Shown: positions 50,086 through 58,629 of the stretch, piece after piece | How the letters are laid out: every line of letters begins with the position of its first letter | How positions within the stretch are numbered: the first letter of the stretch is position 1 | Assembly: GCF_039566955.1 (NCBI RefSeq) | Contig: NZ_CP154796.1 | Span: forward strand, 1,054,001-1,118,000 | Origin: Micromonospora sp. DSM 45708 | GTDB lineage: Bacteria; Actinomycetota; Actinomycetes; Mycobacteriales; Micromonosporaceae | DNA length: 64,000 nucleotides | Direction of reading: 5' to 3' | Notes under the pieces: model-generated | Databases searched by the model: none | What the model saw: only the letters and a program-made list of their open reading frames with translations | Told to the model about the DNA's origin: nothing | Position numbers and translations under genes: made by a program

Positions 50086-52203
50086 TCACGCCACCGGATC
50101 GAGCGTGGTCAGGCGCTGGGTGGCCCGGGACAGCGCGACGTAGAGCGTGCGGACCCCGGAACCGGGGTCGGCCCGGATCTCGCTCGGGGCGACCAGCACC
50201 ACGCCGTCGTACTCCATGCCCTTGGCCTGGAGGCTGGTGACCACCTGGAGCCGGCCGTCGCCGAGCCCGCCCAGCCAACCGGCCACCTCGTCCCGGCGCG
50301 GCACCGGCGTGATCACGCCGACCGTGCCCTCGACCTCGGCCAGCAGCACCCGGGCCGCCTCGACCGTGGCCGCCGGCAGCTCGGCCGCGGCCACGGTGCG
50401 CTCCACCGGCGGCACACCGGTGGAGCGCACCGCCTGCGGCAGCGCCAGATGCGGATACCGCCGACGGATCTCCGCCGCCGCCACCGCGAAGATCTCCGCC
50501 GAGTTGCGGTAGTTGGTGGTCAGCTCGAAGCGACGCCGGGGCCGCCGCCCCAGCGCCTGGTCACGGGCCCGGTCCAACTCCTGCGGATCGCCGGTCCAGG
50601 CGGTCTGCGCCGGATCGCCGACCACCGTCCAGGACGCCAGCCGGCCGCGCCGCCCGACCATCCGCCACTGCATCGGCGAGACGTCCTGCGACTCGTCCAC
50701 CACCACGTGGGCGAAGTCGCGGTAGTCCACCGGGCGCTCCCGGGCGGCGGCCCGGGCCGCGCGCTGCCGATCGGCGTACGTGCTCAGCTCGCGCACGCCG
50801 CCGGCCAACTGGTACGGGTCCCGCTTCGGTCGGGCCCGCCGCACCGGCTTGCCGAGCAGCGCGTCCAGCTCGTCCAGCAGCGCGATGTCGGCGACGGTCA
50901 ACCCGTCGGTGTCCAGCGTCCGGTACGCGTCGGTGAGCAGCCGGATCTCGGTCGCGGAGAGGACCCCGCCGGCGTACCGGCGCAGCCGCTCGGGCCGGGC
51001 CAGCCAACCCAGCACGTGACGCGGGTGCAGCCGGGGCCACCAGGCCTTGAGGAACTCGCGGAACTCCGGTCGCTCGATGATCTCGTCCTCGAACGCGGGC
51101 TGCTCCGGCAGCCGACCCACCCGCAGCGTCCTAGCCTGCCCGTAGAGCGCGGCGAGCACGGCGTCGAACGCGGCCCGGCGCACCTCGTTGCGGCGCGCGC
51201 CCCGGGTCAACGTGCGGTCCCGCACCGCGTCCAGCGCCGGCCGGTCCAGCCGCAGCAGTTCGCCGCGGTAGAGCAGGCGCAGCTCGGCCGGGGAGTCCGG
51301 CACCGCGTCCCGGGCCGCGCGCTCCAGCACCCGGCGCATCCGCAGCGAACCCTTCACGGCCGCCACCTGCGGCGGGTCGGTCCGGGTCGCCGACAGGCCC
51401 GGGAACAGCGAGCCGAGCGAGTGCAGCGTGGCGGTCTCCTCACCGAGCGAGGGCAGCACCGACGCGATGTACTCGACGAACACGCCGGACGGGCCGACCA
51501 CCAGGATGCCGCCGCCGGCGTACCGGGCCCGGTCGGAATAGAGCAGGTACGCGGCCCGGTGCAGCGCCACCGCCGTCTTGCCGGTGCCCGGGCCGCCGGA
51601 GACGATCGTCACGCCGCTGCCCGGGGAGCGGATCGCCTCGTCCTGCTCCCGCTGGATGGTGGCGACGATGTCCCGCATCCCGCGACCGGTGGCCCGGGAC
51701 AACGTGGCCAGCAGCGCGCCGTCGCCGACCACCGCCATGTCCGCCGGAGCGGCCTCCGGGTCCAGCAGGTCGTCCTCGATCCGGGTGACCCTCTCGGCGG
51801 CGGACTGGATCGTGCGCCGGCGCACCACACCGCGCGGGTCGGCGGGCGTGGCCTGGTAGAACGCGGCGGCGGCGGGGGCCCGCCAGTCCACCACCAGCGT
51901 CTCCGCGTCGTCGGCGCGCACCCCGAGCCGGCCCACGTGCAGCACCTGCCCGGTACGCAGGTCCAGCCGCCCGAAGACCAGCCCCTCGTGCTCGGCGTCC
52001 AGCACGTGCCGGCGCTGCGCGGCGTGGAAGACCATCGCGTCCCGCTCGACCAGCGCGCCGAACGTGCCGACGCGCGCCAGCCGGTACCCCTCCCGCTCGG
52101 CGTCGGCCGCGGACCGGCGCAGTTCGGCCAGCCGGGCGTACACCCGGTCGAGATGCCGCTGCTCGGCGGCGATCTCCCGGTCCAGCGTGGTCTGGTCGGT
52201 CAA
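50086..52203 (-). CDS. helR: HelR-type RNA polymerase recycling motor ATPase
   Basis: About 705 residues; a UvrD-like superfamily 1 ATPase related to HelD. N-terminal coiled coil (about 5-35, REIAAEQRHLDRVYARLAEL) enters the polymerase channels. Walker A SGGPGTGKTAVALHRAAYLL (about 225-244), Walker B HVVVDESQDVSPMQWRM (about 505-521), TTNYRNSAEIFAVAA and VTSLQAKGMEYDGVVLV. HelR removes rifamycins and stalled polymerase from DNA. TTG 52203 is preferred because AGGAGC lies six bases upstream; GTG 52263 would add 20 residues. Confidence 0.9.
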   Translation of the reverse strand: MTDQTTLDREIAAEQRHLDRVYARLAELRRSAADAEREGYRLARVGTFGALVERDAMVFHAAQRRHVLDAEHEGLVFGRLDLRTGQVLHVGRLGVRADDAETLVVDWRAPAAAAFYQATPADPRGVVRRRTIQSAAERVTRIEDDLLDPEAAPADMAVVGDGALLATLSRATGRGMRDIVATIQREQDEAIRSPGSGVTIVSGGPGTGKTAVALHRAAYLLYSDRARYAGGGILVVGPSGVFVEYIASVLPSLGEETATLHSLGSLFPGLSATRTDPPQVAAVKGSLRMRRVLERAARDAVPDSPAELRLLYRGELLRLDRPALDAVRDRTLTRGARRNEVRRAAFDAVLAALYGQARTLRVGRLPEQPAFEDEIIERPEFREFLKAWWPRLHPRHVLGWLARPERLRRYAGGVLSATEIRLLTDAYRTLDTDGLTVADIALLDELDALLGKPVRRARPKRDPYQLAGGVRELSTYADRQRAARAAARERPVDYRDFAHVVVDESQDVSPMQWRMVGRRGRLASWTVVGDPAQTAWTGDPQELDRARDQALGRRPRRRFELTTNYRNSAEIFAVAAAEIRRRYPHLALPQAVRSTGVPPVERTVAAAELPAATVEAARVLLAEVEGTVGVITPVPRRDEVAGWLGGLGDGRLQVVTSLQAKGMEYDGVVLVAPSEIRADPGSGVRTLYVALSRATQRLTTLDPVA

Positions 52204-52318
52204 CGCGGTGCTCCTGTGGTCGGACGGCACGACGGGCTGAATGAGGGTACGGGCCGCCGGCAAGCCGCACGTCGGGGCCTGCCTCCGCGCCGGCCCGGAC
52301 CGGTGCCGGGACCGTCCG

Positions 52319-53245
52319 TCAGGCCGCGGCCGGGCCCGGGACCGCGATGCCGGCCAGCACCCGACGCAGCACCCCGGCCACGGCGGCGTTCACCACGTCG
52401 GGCCGTTCCATCATCAGCATGTGCCCGGCGCCGGGGCAGACGGTCAGCTCCGCGGTGGGCAGCGCCGCCGCGATCGACTCGGCGCACGGCGGCGGGGTGA
52501 GCCGGTCCCGGTCGCCGACCAGCGCGGCGGCCGGCAACCCGCCCAGCGCGGCCAACGTCTCCAGCCGATGCTGGGCGCCGATCGAGGCGCGGAACCCACC
52601 TATCGAACGCAGCGTGGCGTGCGCCACCGCCGAGGTGACCAGCCGGATGTCCGCCGGGTCGCAGCGGTCGCCGAAGAGCATCCAGCGGATGCTCGGCCGC
52701 AGCGCGCGCAGCAACGCGTACGGCGGACGCCAGCCGCCGCAGCGGGCCAGCACCCCGGCGCCGGTGGTCTCGGCGAGGCGGATCAGCCGGGCGATCCGGG
52801 GCGAGAGCCCGTAGACGGTGTGCGTGTGCCCCTCGGCGGTGGTCGAGACGAAGACCAGGCCGGCCGTGCGGGCGGCGAACCGGTCGGGGTGGCGGTGCGC
52901 GTACTCCATCACCGTCATCCCGCCCATCGAGTGCCCGACCAGCACCACCGGGCCGGACGCGGCGTACTCGTCGACCACCGCGGCCAGGTCGTCCCCGAGC
53001 TGGGCCAGCGTCGCGTCGCGCAACGTCAGGCAGCTCGACCGGCCGTGACCGCGCGCGTCGTAGGCGACCACCCGGACCCGGTCGCCGAAGCGGTCCCGCA
53101 GGTCGGTGAGCTGCCGGTGCCAGCTCCGCCCGTCCAGCGTCCAGCCGTGCAGCATGATCACGGTGACCTCGGCGTCGGCCGGCCCCGTCACCGTGACGTG
53201 CAGGCGTACGTCGTCGGCAAGCCGCAGTTCCAGGTGCTCCGGCAT
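52319..53245 (-). CDS. Alpha/beta hydrolase
   Basis: A 308-residue hydrolase, start ATG 53245 with GGGAGGTGG upstream. VIMLHGWTLDGRSWHRQLTD (about 30-49), YDARGHGRSS, nucleophile elbow VVLVGHSMGGMTVMEYAHRH (Ser about 103), acid in LVGDRDRLTPP and catalytic His in PGAGHMLMMERPD. Closest in pattern to epoxide hydrolase/haloperoxidase-like and mycobacterial lipid hydrolases. Divergent from the carbonic anhydrase, sharing a 150-bp control region with repeated boxes. Confidence 0.9.
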   Translation of the reverse strand: MPEHLELRLADDVRLHVTVTGPADAEVTVIMLHGWTLDGRSWHRQLTDLRDRFGDRVRVVAYDARGHGRSSCLTLRDATLAQLGDDLAAVVDEYAASGPVVLVGHSMGGMTVMEYAHRHPDRFAARTAGLVFVSTTAEGHTHTVYGLSPRIARLIRLAETTGAGVLARCGGWRPPYALLRALRPSIRWMLFGDRCDPADIRLVTSAVAHATLRSIGGFRASIGAQHRLETLAALGGLPAAALVGDRDRLTPPPCAESIAAALPTAELTVCPGAGHMLMMERPDVVNAAVAGVLRRVLAGIAVPGPAAA

Positions 53246-53283
53246 CGTCCACCTCCCGGGCCGGCCGGTGTCCAGCCACCGGG

Positions 53284-53324
53284 TGTTACCCGGTGGTGAC
53301 ACCGGCGTTACCCGTCATGACACC
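53284..53324. promoter_or_regulatory. Tandem boxes between hydrolase and carbonic anhydrase
   Basis: Two direct repeats GTTACCCG-(GTGG or TCA)-TGACACC lie at 53285-53303 and 53307-53324. The first also forms the inverted pair TGTTACC / GGTGACA. Their place between divergent starts (53245 and 53397) suggests a regulator dimer or two dimers binding side by side. Regulator unknown. Confidence 0.5.
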
Positions 53325-53396
53325 ACGGCAACCGGGATGGTGAGAAGATTCGCCGTCCAACCCCCGTGGCGTCGGTTCGGTGACCAGGCTGGTGGC

Positions 53397-54032
53397 ATGC
53401 CGTCCCCGCCCGCCGCCCGGACCCCCCGCGCCGCCCTGGCCGAGCTGCTCACCGGCAACCGCCGCTTCGTCAGCGGTCAGCCGCTGCACGGGCACGACGT
53501 GACCGCCGCCGCGGCGGTGGCCTCCGGCGACCAGCAGCCCTACGCGGTGGTGCTGGGCTGCATCGACTCCCGGGTGCCGCTGGAAGCGATCTTCGACCAG
53601 ACGTTCGGCTCGATCTGCGTGATCCGCACCGGGGCGCACGTGCTCGACCGCGCGGTCTGCGGCTCGATCGAGTACGTGGTGGGCCAGCTCGGCGTACGCC
53701 TGGTGATGGTGCTCGGCCATGAGCGCTGCGGCGCGGTGGGCTCGACCGTCGACGCGGTGCGCACCGGGCGGCGGCCCGGCGGCGCACTGGGGTACGTGGT
53801 GGACCGGATCACCCCGGCGGTGCGGGAGGTCGGCGTGGCGGACCCGGCCGTCCACCCGCTGGCGATCCGCCGGCACGTGCGGCGCACGGTGGCCGCGCTG
53901 CGCGCCGACGACCTGCTCGCCGGCCGGGTCGGCACCGGGGAGCTGGCCGTGGTGGGCGCGCTCTACGACCTGGCCACCGGTGAGGTCACGCTGCTGCCGG
54001 CGGAGGAGACACGCGACCGCCCGCCGGGGTGA
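53397..54032 (+). CDS. Beta-carbonic anhydrase
   Basis: A 211-residue zinc enzyme converting CO2 and bicarbonate. Zinc ligands and catalytic dyad are visible: VLGCIDSRVPLEAIFDQTFG (Cys, Asp, Arg; about 48-67) and VLGHERCGAVGSTVDAV (His and Cys, about 105-121). ATG 53397 gives the usual length; ATG 53337 would add 20 residues. The stop codon lies in the loop of the following terminator. It supplies bicarbonate for carboxylases, including fatty acid synthesis encoded nearby. Confidence 0.93.
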   Translation: MPSPPAARTPRAALAELLTGNRRFVSGQPLHGHDVTAAAAVASGDQQPYAVVLGCIDSRVPLEAIFDQTFGSICVIRTGAHVLDRAVCGSIEYVVGQLGVRLVMVLGHERCGAVGSTVDAVRTGRRPGGALGYVVDRITPAVREVGVADPAVHPLAIRRHVRRTVAALRADDLLAGRVGTGELAVVGALYDLATGEVTLLPAEETRDRPPG

Positions 54033-54050
54033 TCCCCGACGGGCGGTCGC
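54013..54050. terminator. Terminator containing the carbonic anhydrase stop
   Basis: GCGACCGCCCG (54013-54023) pairs with CGGGCGGTCGC (54040-54050), and inside CGGGG/CCCCG pairs around TGAT. The TGA stop (54030-54032) lies in the loop. It separates convergent genes. Confidence 0.8.
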
Positions 54051-54071
54051 GGTGGTGCGGGTGAGGGCGGC

Positions 54072-54401
54072 TCAGCCCTCGAAGACACCGGCCTCGACGA
54101 GACGCTTCTCGGTCGCGTCCCAGCCGTGGTTCGGGTAGGACGCGGCCAGGCCGTTGATCTCGGCGCGGATCTTGGCGGCGTGGCCGGCGGCGGCCAGCGT
54201 CCGGATCTCCTCGACGAAGGCGTCGGAGTCGGTGCGCAGGTGCGCGGTCTTGCCGTTGGTCAGGTTGCGCACGTAGGCGTGCTTGCCGCCGTTGAGCGGG
54301 ATCAGGTACTTGAACTCGCCCAGCACGCTGAGGGCGCCACCCTGGCCAGCCTGGCCGGCCCGGACTGACGCGCGCGCGGTCTTAGAGGTGTTGCTCGCCA
54401 C
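54072..54401 (-). CDS. Conserved hypothetical protein, 109 residues
   Basis: GTG 54401 has AAGGAG seven bases upstream. The product has a basic Ser/Thr/Gly-rich N-terminus (1-25), then LGEFKYLIPLNGGKHAYVRN, LTNGKTAHLRTDSDAFVEEI and GWDATEKRLVEAGVFEG. It seems fully cytosolic, with a beta-hairpin-like start and helical end. No family recognised. Coding bias and ribosome site make it a confident gene of unknown role. Confidence 0.7.
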   Translation of the reverse strand: MASNTSKTARASVRAGQAGQGGALSVLGEFKYLIPLNGGKHAYVRNLTNGKTAHLRTDSDAFVEEIRTLAAAGHAAKIRAEINGLAASYPNHGWDATEKRLVEAGVFEG

Positions 54402-54728
54402 GGAGGTACTCCTTGCAGACGTACGGTGGGGACGGAAACCGTCCGGGGGCTGTGCGAGTGACGCCCGGGGTGAGCGCCGGCCCGCGAAGACGTGCGGCGG
54501 CACAGAACCGCCCAGAGAACTGTACACGAACGCGACGCCTGGCTGGTGGTCGCGCCGTCACCGGGACACAACCGGGTCGCCCACCCGGGTATTTCCGGCC
54601 GACCGACCGCGGCGAATTTTCCGATTCGCTGGCGCACCACCTGTCACAGCGGTCATCATGTGTGCCAGAGGCCACTCGGGTGACGAGGTCGTAGGGGAAG
54701 ACGCACCTCGGCTCACCGGGAGGTCACC
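54402..54728. other. Divergent upstream region, no gene seen
   Basis: About 330 bases between the divergent starts of the 109-residue protein and the DUF3145 gene. An AT-richer part (about 54588-54663, with CGGCGAATTTTCCGATTCG) is the likely promoter area for the DUF3145 gene. No repeat, hairpin or small ORF with a good ribosome site was noticed. Confidence 0.4.
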
Positions 54729-55220
54729 GTGCCAACGCGTGGCGTCGTATACGTCCACTCGACCCCGCTCGCCGTGTGCTCGCACGTCGAGTGGGCGATC
54801 GCGCGCGTCCTCGCCGCGCCGGTCAACCTGCACTGGACGGCGCAGCCCGTCGACCCCGGCGCGCGGCGCGCCGAGTGCGGCTGGACCGGCAGCCCGGGGA
54901 CGGGCGCCGAGCTGGCCGCTGCCCTCCGGCAGTGGCCCATGATCCGTTTCGAGGTGACCGAGGAGCCCAGTCCGGGCACCGACGGCGAGCGCTTCATGTA
55001 CGTCCCCGGCCGGGGCCTGTTCCGGGCCACCGTCGGCGCGGCCGGCGACATCCAGCTCGGCGAGGACCGGCTCCGCAGCCTGATGGCCGCCGCCCGCGCG
55101 CCGGAGGCGCTCGCGCACGCCCTCGACAAGGCGCTCGGCACCGCCTGGGACGCCGAGCTGGAGCCCTACCGGTACGCCGGCGACGGCGCGCCGGTGACGC
55201 TGCTCACCCGGGTGGGGTGA
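54729..55220 (+). CDS. DUF3145 family protein
   Basis: A 163-residue protein beginning MPTRGVVYVHSTPLAVCSHV with EWAIARVLAAPVNLHW (20-36), FEVTEEPSPGTDGERFMYVP and GDIQLGEDRLRSLM, the pattern of actinomycete DUF3145. This family is confined to actinobacteria and is commonly found close to the fab genes, as here. Function unknown. GTG start; no signal or membrane helix. Confidence 0.88.
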   Translation: MPTRGVVYVHSTPLAVCSHVEWAIARVLAAPVNLHWTAQPVDPGARRAECGWTGSPGTGAELAAALRQWPMIRFEVTEEPSPGTDGERFMYVPGRGLFRATVGAAGDIQLGEDRLRSLMAAARAPEALAHALDKALGTAWDAELEPYRYAGDGAPVTLLTRVG

Positions 55221-55253
55221 CGCCGGGCGAGTTGCCCCGATACGGTGGGGCCC

Positions 55254-56984
55254 GTGTCGATTCCTTCGCGACGCTCCGCCGTCGCGCTCGCCGCACTGAC
55301 CGCGTTGGTCCTCACCGGCTGCTCGGACGGGCCGGACCGGCCCCGGCCGACGCCGTCGACAGCGACGCCGTCGGCGGGCGTGAGCGCGTCGGGGTCCACC
55401 GACCCGACCGCCGCCGATCCCGCCGCCCGGGCCGCCGCGCTGGTCGCCACGCTCTCCGACGAGGACCTGGTCGGCCAGGTGCTGATGCCGTACGCGTACG
55501 GCAGCTCGGCCACCGAGGTCTCCGCCGGCTCGGCCGCCGGCAACCGGGCGCTGGCCGGCGTCGACACGCCCGCCGAGATGGTGGCGAAGTACCGCCTCGG
55601 CGGCGTGATCCTGGTCGGTTTCAGCGCCGACGACCCGACCTCGGGCAACCAGGAGACCACGAACGTCGACAACCCGAAGCAGGTCCGCGCGCTGACCGAC
55701 GGGCTGCGCGCCGCCGCCGGCAAGCTGCCCGCCGGCGCCGCGCCGTTCCTGGTCGGCACCGACCAGGAGTACGGCGTGGTCACCCGGATCACCGACGGGG
55801 TGACCCAACTGCCCAGCCCGCTCGCCGCCGGCGCGGCCGGCAACCCGGCGCTGACCGAGGCCGCCTGGCGGGCCGCCGGCGCCGAACTGGCCGCGATGGG
55901 GATCAACCTGGACTTCGCGCCGGTCGCCGACGTGCTGGCCACCCGCAGCACGGTGATCGGCTCCCGGTCCTTCGGCGCCACCCCGGCCACCGCGTCGCCC
56001 CAGGTGGCCGGCGCGGTCCGCGGCCTCCAGGCCGAGGGCGTCGGCGCCGCGGTCAAGCACTTCCCCGGGCACGGCCTGAGCGCCGCCGACTCACACACCG
56101 AACTTCCGGTGGTCGGGCAGTCCCGGGCCGTGCTGGAGCGCACCGCGTTCCCGCCGTTCCGCGCCGGGATCGACGCCGGCGCCATGGCGGTGATGTCCGC
56201 CCACCTGGACGTCACGGCGGTCGACCCGGGCACCCCGGCCACGTTCTCCCGCAAGCTGCTCACCGACGTGCTCCGCGGTCAGCTCGGCTTCCAGGGGGTG
56301 GTGATCACCGACGGGATGAACATGGCGCCGGCGAAGAAGTGGTCGCCCGGCGAGGCGGCGGTCCGCGCGCTCAACGCCGGCAACGACCTCATCCTGATGA
56401 CGCCGAACGTGGGCCAGGCGTACGACGGGCTGCGCGCCGCGCTGACGGACGGCTCGCTGCCCCGCACCCGCCTGGTCGAGGCGGTCACCCGGGTGCTCAC
56501 CATGAAGTTCCGGCTGGCCGGGCACCCGCAGCCGGCGCTGTCGACGCTGGACGGCCCCGAGCACCGCAAGGCCGCTGCCGACCTGGCCGCCGCCGCGGTG
56601 ACCGTGCTGCGCGGCACGTGCGGTGGTGCGGTGGCCGGACCGGTCCGGGTCACCTCCTCCGGCGGCCGGGACCGCACCCGGGCCCTGCTGACCGAGGCGC
56701 TCACCGCCGCCGGTGTCAAGGTGGTGTCCTCCGGCGGCACCGTCGTGCACCTCGTCGGGTACGGCGACGGCACGAAGGACCTGAACGCCGACGCGGCGGT
56801 GACGGTGGCGATGGACACGCCGTACGTGCTGGCCGGGGCGAAGTCGCCGACGGTGCTGGCGACCTACTCATCCACCGGGGCGTCGATGACCGCGTTGGCC
56901 GCGGTGCTCGCCGGCAAGGCCCGCCCGACCGGCCGCTCCCCGGTGCCGGTCTCCGGCCTGCCCGCCACCACCTGCCGCACGTAA
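55254..56984 (+). CDS. GH3 beta-N-acetylhexosaminidase-like lipoprotein
   Basis: A 576-residue exported glycosidase. Lipoprotein signal with lipobox LVLTGC (Cys about 22), Ser/Thr/Pro linker, then the GH3 barrel (about 55-420): FLVGTDQEYG, NLDFAPVADV, the NagZ-type loop KHFPGHGLSAADSHTELP with the catalytic His/Asp dyad (about 267-284), and nucleophile Asp in VVITDGMNM (about 352). A C-terminal domain (430-576) is like the second domain of longer GH3 proteins. Probably releases GlcNAc from wall fragments or glycans outside the cell. GTG 55245 is an alternative start. Its TAA stop lies at the edge of a repeat element. Confidence 0.9.
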   Translation: MSIPSRRSAVALAALTALVLTGCSDGPDRPRPTPSTATPSAGVSASGSTDPTAADPAARAAALVATLSDEDLVGQVLMPYAYGSSATEVSAGSAAGNRALAGVDTPAEMVAKYRLGGVILVGFSADDPTSGNQETTNVDNPKQVRALTDGLRAAAGKLPAGAAPFLVGTDQEYGVVTRITDGVTQLPSPLAAGAAGNPALTEAAWRAAGAELAAMGINLDFAPVADVLATRSTVIGSRSFGATPATASPQVAGAVRGLQAEGVGAAVKHFPGHGLSAADSHTELPVVGQSRAVLERTAFPPFRAGIDAGAMAVMSAHLDVTAVDPGTPATFSRKLLTDVLRGQLGFQGVVITDGMNMAPAKKWSPGEAAVRALNAGNDLILMTPNVGQAYDGLRAALTDGSLPRTRLVEAVTRVLTMKFRLAGHPQPALSTLDGPEHRKAAADLAAAAVTVLRGTCGGAVAGPVRVTSSGGRDRTRALLTEALTAAGVKVVSSGGTVVHLVGYGDGTKDLNADAAVTVAMDTPYVLAGAKSPTVLATYSSTGASMTALAAVLAGKARPTGRSPVPVSGLPATTCRT

Positions 56985-57061
56985 GGACGGGCCCCTGTTA
57001 ACGCCTCAGGCAGAGAAGGGGCCCCCTCTCACACTCACGTGTTAAGAAGGGGCCCTTCCTT
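56985..57061. repeat. GGGGCCCC palindromic repeat, copy 2 (extended)
   Basis: Three GGGCCC-cored palindromes in a row: GGACGGGCCCC (56985-56995), AAGGGGCCCCC (57016-57026) and AAGAAGGGGCCCTTCCTT (57044-57061), with the core TGTTAACGCCTCAGGCAGAG (56996-57015) between the first two. The core is shared with the copy at 32511-32559. It fills the gap between convergent genes (GH3 and fabF) and may also stop transcription. Confidence 0.8.
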
Positions 57062-57074
57062 GCTTCGGGGCGGT

Positions 57075-58301
57075 TCAGGGGCGGGTGAAGACCAGCGCCA
57101 CGTTGTGCCCGCCGAAGCCGAACGCGTTGTTCAGCGCGGCCGGGATCTCCAGGTGCCGTGCCTTGTGCGCGGCCACGTCCAGGCTGAGGCCGTCGTCCGG
57201 GTCGTCCAGGTTGACCGTGGGCGGCACGACCCCGTCCCGGATGGCCAGGATGGTGGCGATCGACTCCAGCGCGCCGGCCGCGCCGAGCAGGTGCCCGGTC
57301 ATCGACTTGGTGGCGGTGAGCAGCGGGTGGTCGCCGATCGCCTCGCGCAGCGCGCCGATCTCCAGCATGTCGCCGACCGGGGTGGAGGTGGCGTGCGCGT
57401 TGACGTGCACGATGTCCCGTCCGGCCACGTCCGCGTCGGCGAGCGCCCGGGTGATGGCCCGGATCGCGCCCTCGCCCTCCGGGTGCGGCTGCACCATGTC
57501 GTACGCGTCGGAGGTGACCCCGGCGCCGGCCAGGCGCGCGTAGACCCGGGCGCCGCGGGCGGCGGCGTGGTCGGCGCGCTCCAGCACCAGCACGCCCGCG
57601 CCCTCGCCGAGCACGAAGCCGTCCCGGGCCTTGTCCCACGGCCGGGAGGCCTTGTCCGGCTCGTCGTTGCGGGTCGACATGGCCCGCATCGAGGCGAAGC
57701 CGGCGATCGGCAGCGGGTGGATGACCGCCTCGGTGCCGCCGACCACCACCACGTCGGCCCGGCCGGCGCGGATGATGTCCAGCCCCAGCGAGATCGCCTC
57801 CGCGCCGGTCGCGCAGGCGCTGGCCACCGAGTGCACCCCGGCCTTGGCGCCCAACTCCAGCCCGACCCAGGCGGCCGGACCGTTCGGCATCAGCATCGGC
57901 ACCGTGTGCGGGGAGACCCGACGCGGGCCCGACGCCTCCAGGATGTCGTCCTGGGCGAGCAGGGTGGTGGCGCCGCCGATGCCCGAGCCGACGCTGACCG
58001 CCAACCGTTCCGGGTCCGCCCCGGCGTCGGCCAGCCCGGCGTCCGCCCAGGCCTCCCGCGCGGCGATGAGGGCGATCGCCTGTGAGCGGTCCAGCCGGCG
58101 CAGCTTCACCCGGTCCAGCACCTCGGCCGGGTCCACCGCCAGTTGGGCGGCGATCCGGACGGGCAGTTGCCCGGCCCACTCCTGGGTGAGCGCACTCACC
58201 CCGGAGCGGCCGGCGAGCATGGCGTCCCAGGTCGACGCGACGTCCCCGCCGAGCGGGGTCGTCGCGCCGAGCCCGGTGACGACGACGTCTGGACGACTCA
58301 T
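57075..58301 (-). CDS. fabF: Beta-ketoacyl-ACP synthase II
   Basis: A 408-residue condensing enzyme that elongates acyl-ACP with malonyl-ACP. Catalytic Cys in SVASACATGAEAI (about 161), His in NAHATSTPVGD (about 300) and His in KSMTGHLLGAAGALE (about 335), with the C-terminal GFGGHN loop. Last gene of the fab operon, two bases after the acpP stop. In actinomycetes this FabF also makes the longer and branched chains. Confidence 0.96.
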   Translation of the reverse strand: MSRPDVVVTGLGATTPLGGDVASTWDAMLAGRSGVSALTQEWAGQLPVRIAAQLAVDPAEVLDRVKLRRLDRSQAIALIAAREAWADAGLADAGADPERLAVSVGSGIGGATTLLAQDDILEASGPRRVSPHTVPMLMPNGPAAWVGLELGAKAGVHSVASACATGAEAISLGLDIIRAGRADVVVVGGTEAVIHPLPIAGFASMRAMSTRNDEPDKASRPWDKARDGFVLGEGAGVLVLERADHAAARGARVYARLAGAGVTSDAYDMVQPHPEGEGAIRAITRALADADVAGRDIVHVNAHATSTPVGDMLEIGALREAIGDHPLLTATKSMTGHLLGAAGALESIATILAIRDGVVPPTVNLDDPDDGLSLDVAAHKARHLEIPAALNNAFGFGGHNVALVFTRP

Positions 58302-58303
58302 GA

Positions 58304-58543
58304 TCAGGACTGCGCCGCGATGTAGCTGACGGCGTCCCCGACGGTCTTCAGGTTCTGCACCTCGTTGTCCGGGATCTTGACGCCGAACTTCTCCTCGGCC
58401 GCCACCACGACCTCCACCATGGAGAGCGAGTCGACGTCGAGGTCGTCGGTGAAGGACTTCCCCTCGGCCACGTCGTCCGGGCTCACCCCGGCAACCTCTT
58501 CGAGGATCTCGGCGAGGCCGGCGGTGATCTCGTCACGGGTCAT
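58304..58543 (-). CDS. acpP: Acyl carrier protein
   Basis: A 79-residue acidic protein. The 4-phosphopantetheine site is Ser in DDLDVDSLSMVEVVVAAEEK (about 41). It carries growing acyl chains between FabD, FabH and FabF. Ribosome site AGAGGA upstream. Located between fabH and fabF, the standard actinomycete order. Confidence 0.96.
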   Translation of the reverse strand: MTRDEITAGLAEILEEVAGVSPDDVAEGKSFTDDLDVDSLSMVEVVVAAEEKFGVKIPDNEVQNLKTVGDAVSYIAAQS

Positions 58544-58629
58544 TGCGGTTGGTTCCTCTCATCGGGGTTTCTCGGCGGCCGGCGACGCCGGCCACCGCAC
58601 CTGGAGCGCGTTCGCGCCCGAGGGGGTCA

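Noticed and set aside
50086..52203. Annotation as a DNA repair helicase (UvrD/PcrA)
   Set aside because: The N-terminal coiled coil, length and motif spacing fit the HelD/HelR RNA polymerase motors, and key 1B/2B helicase insertions are absent.
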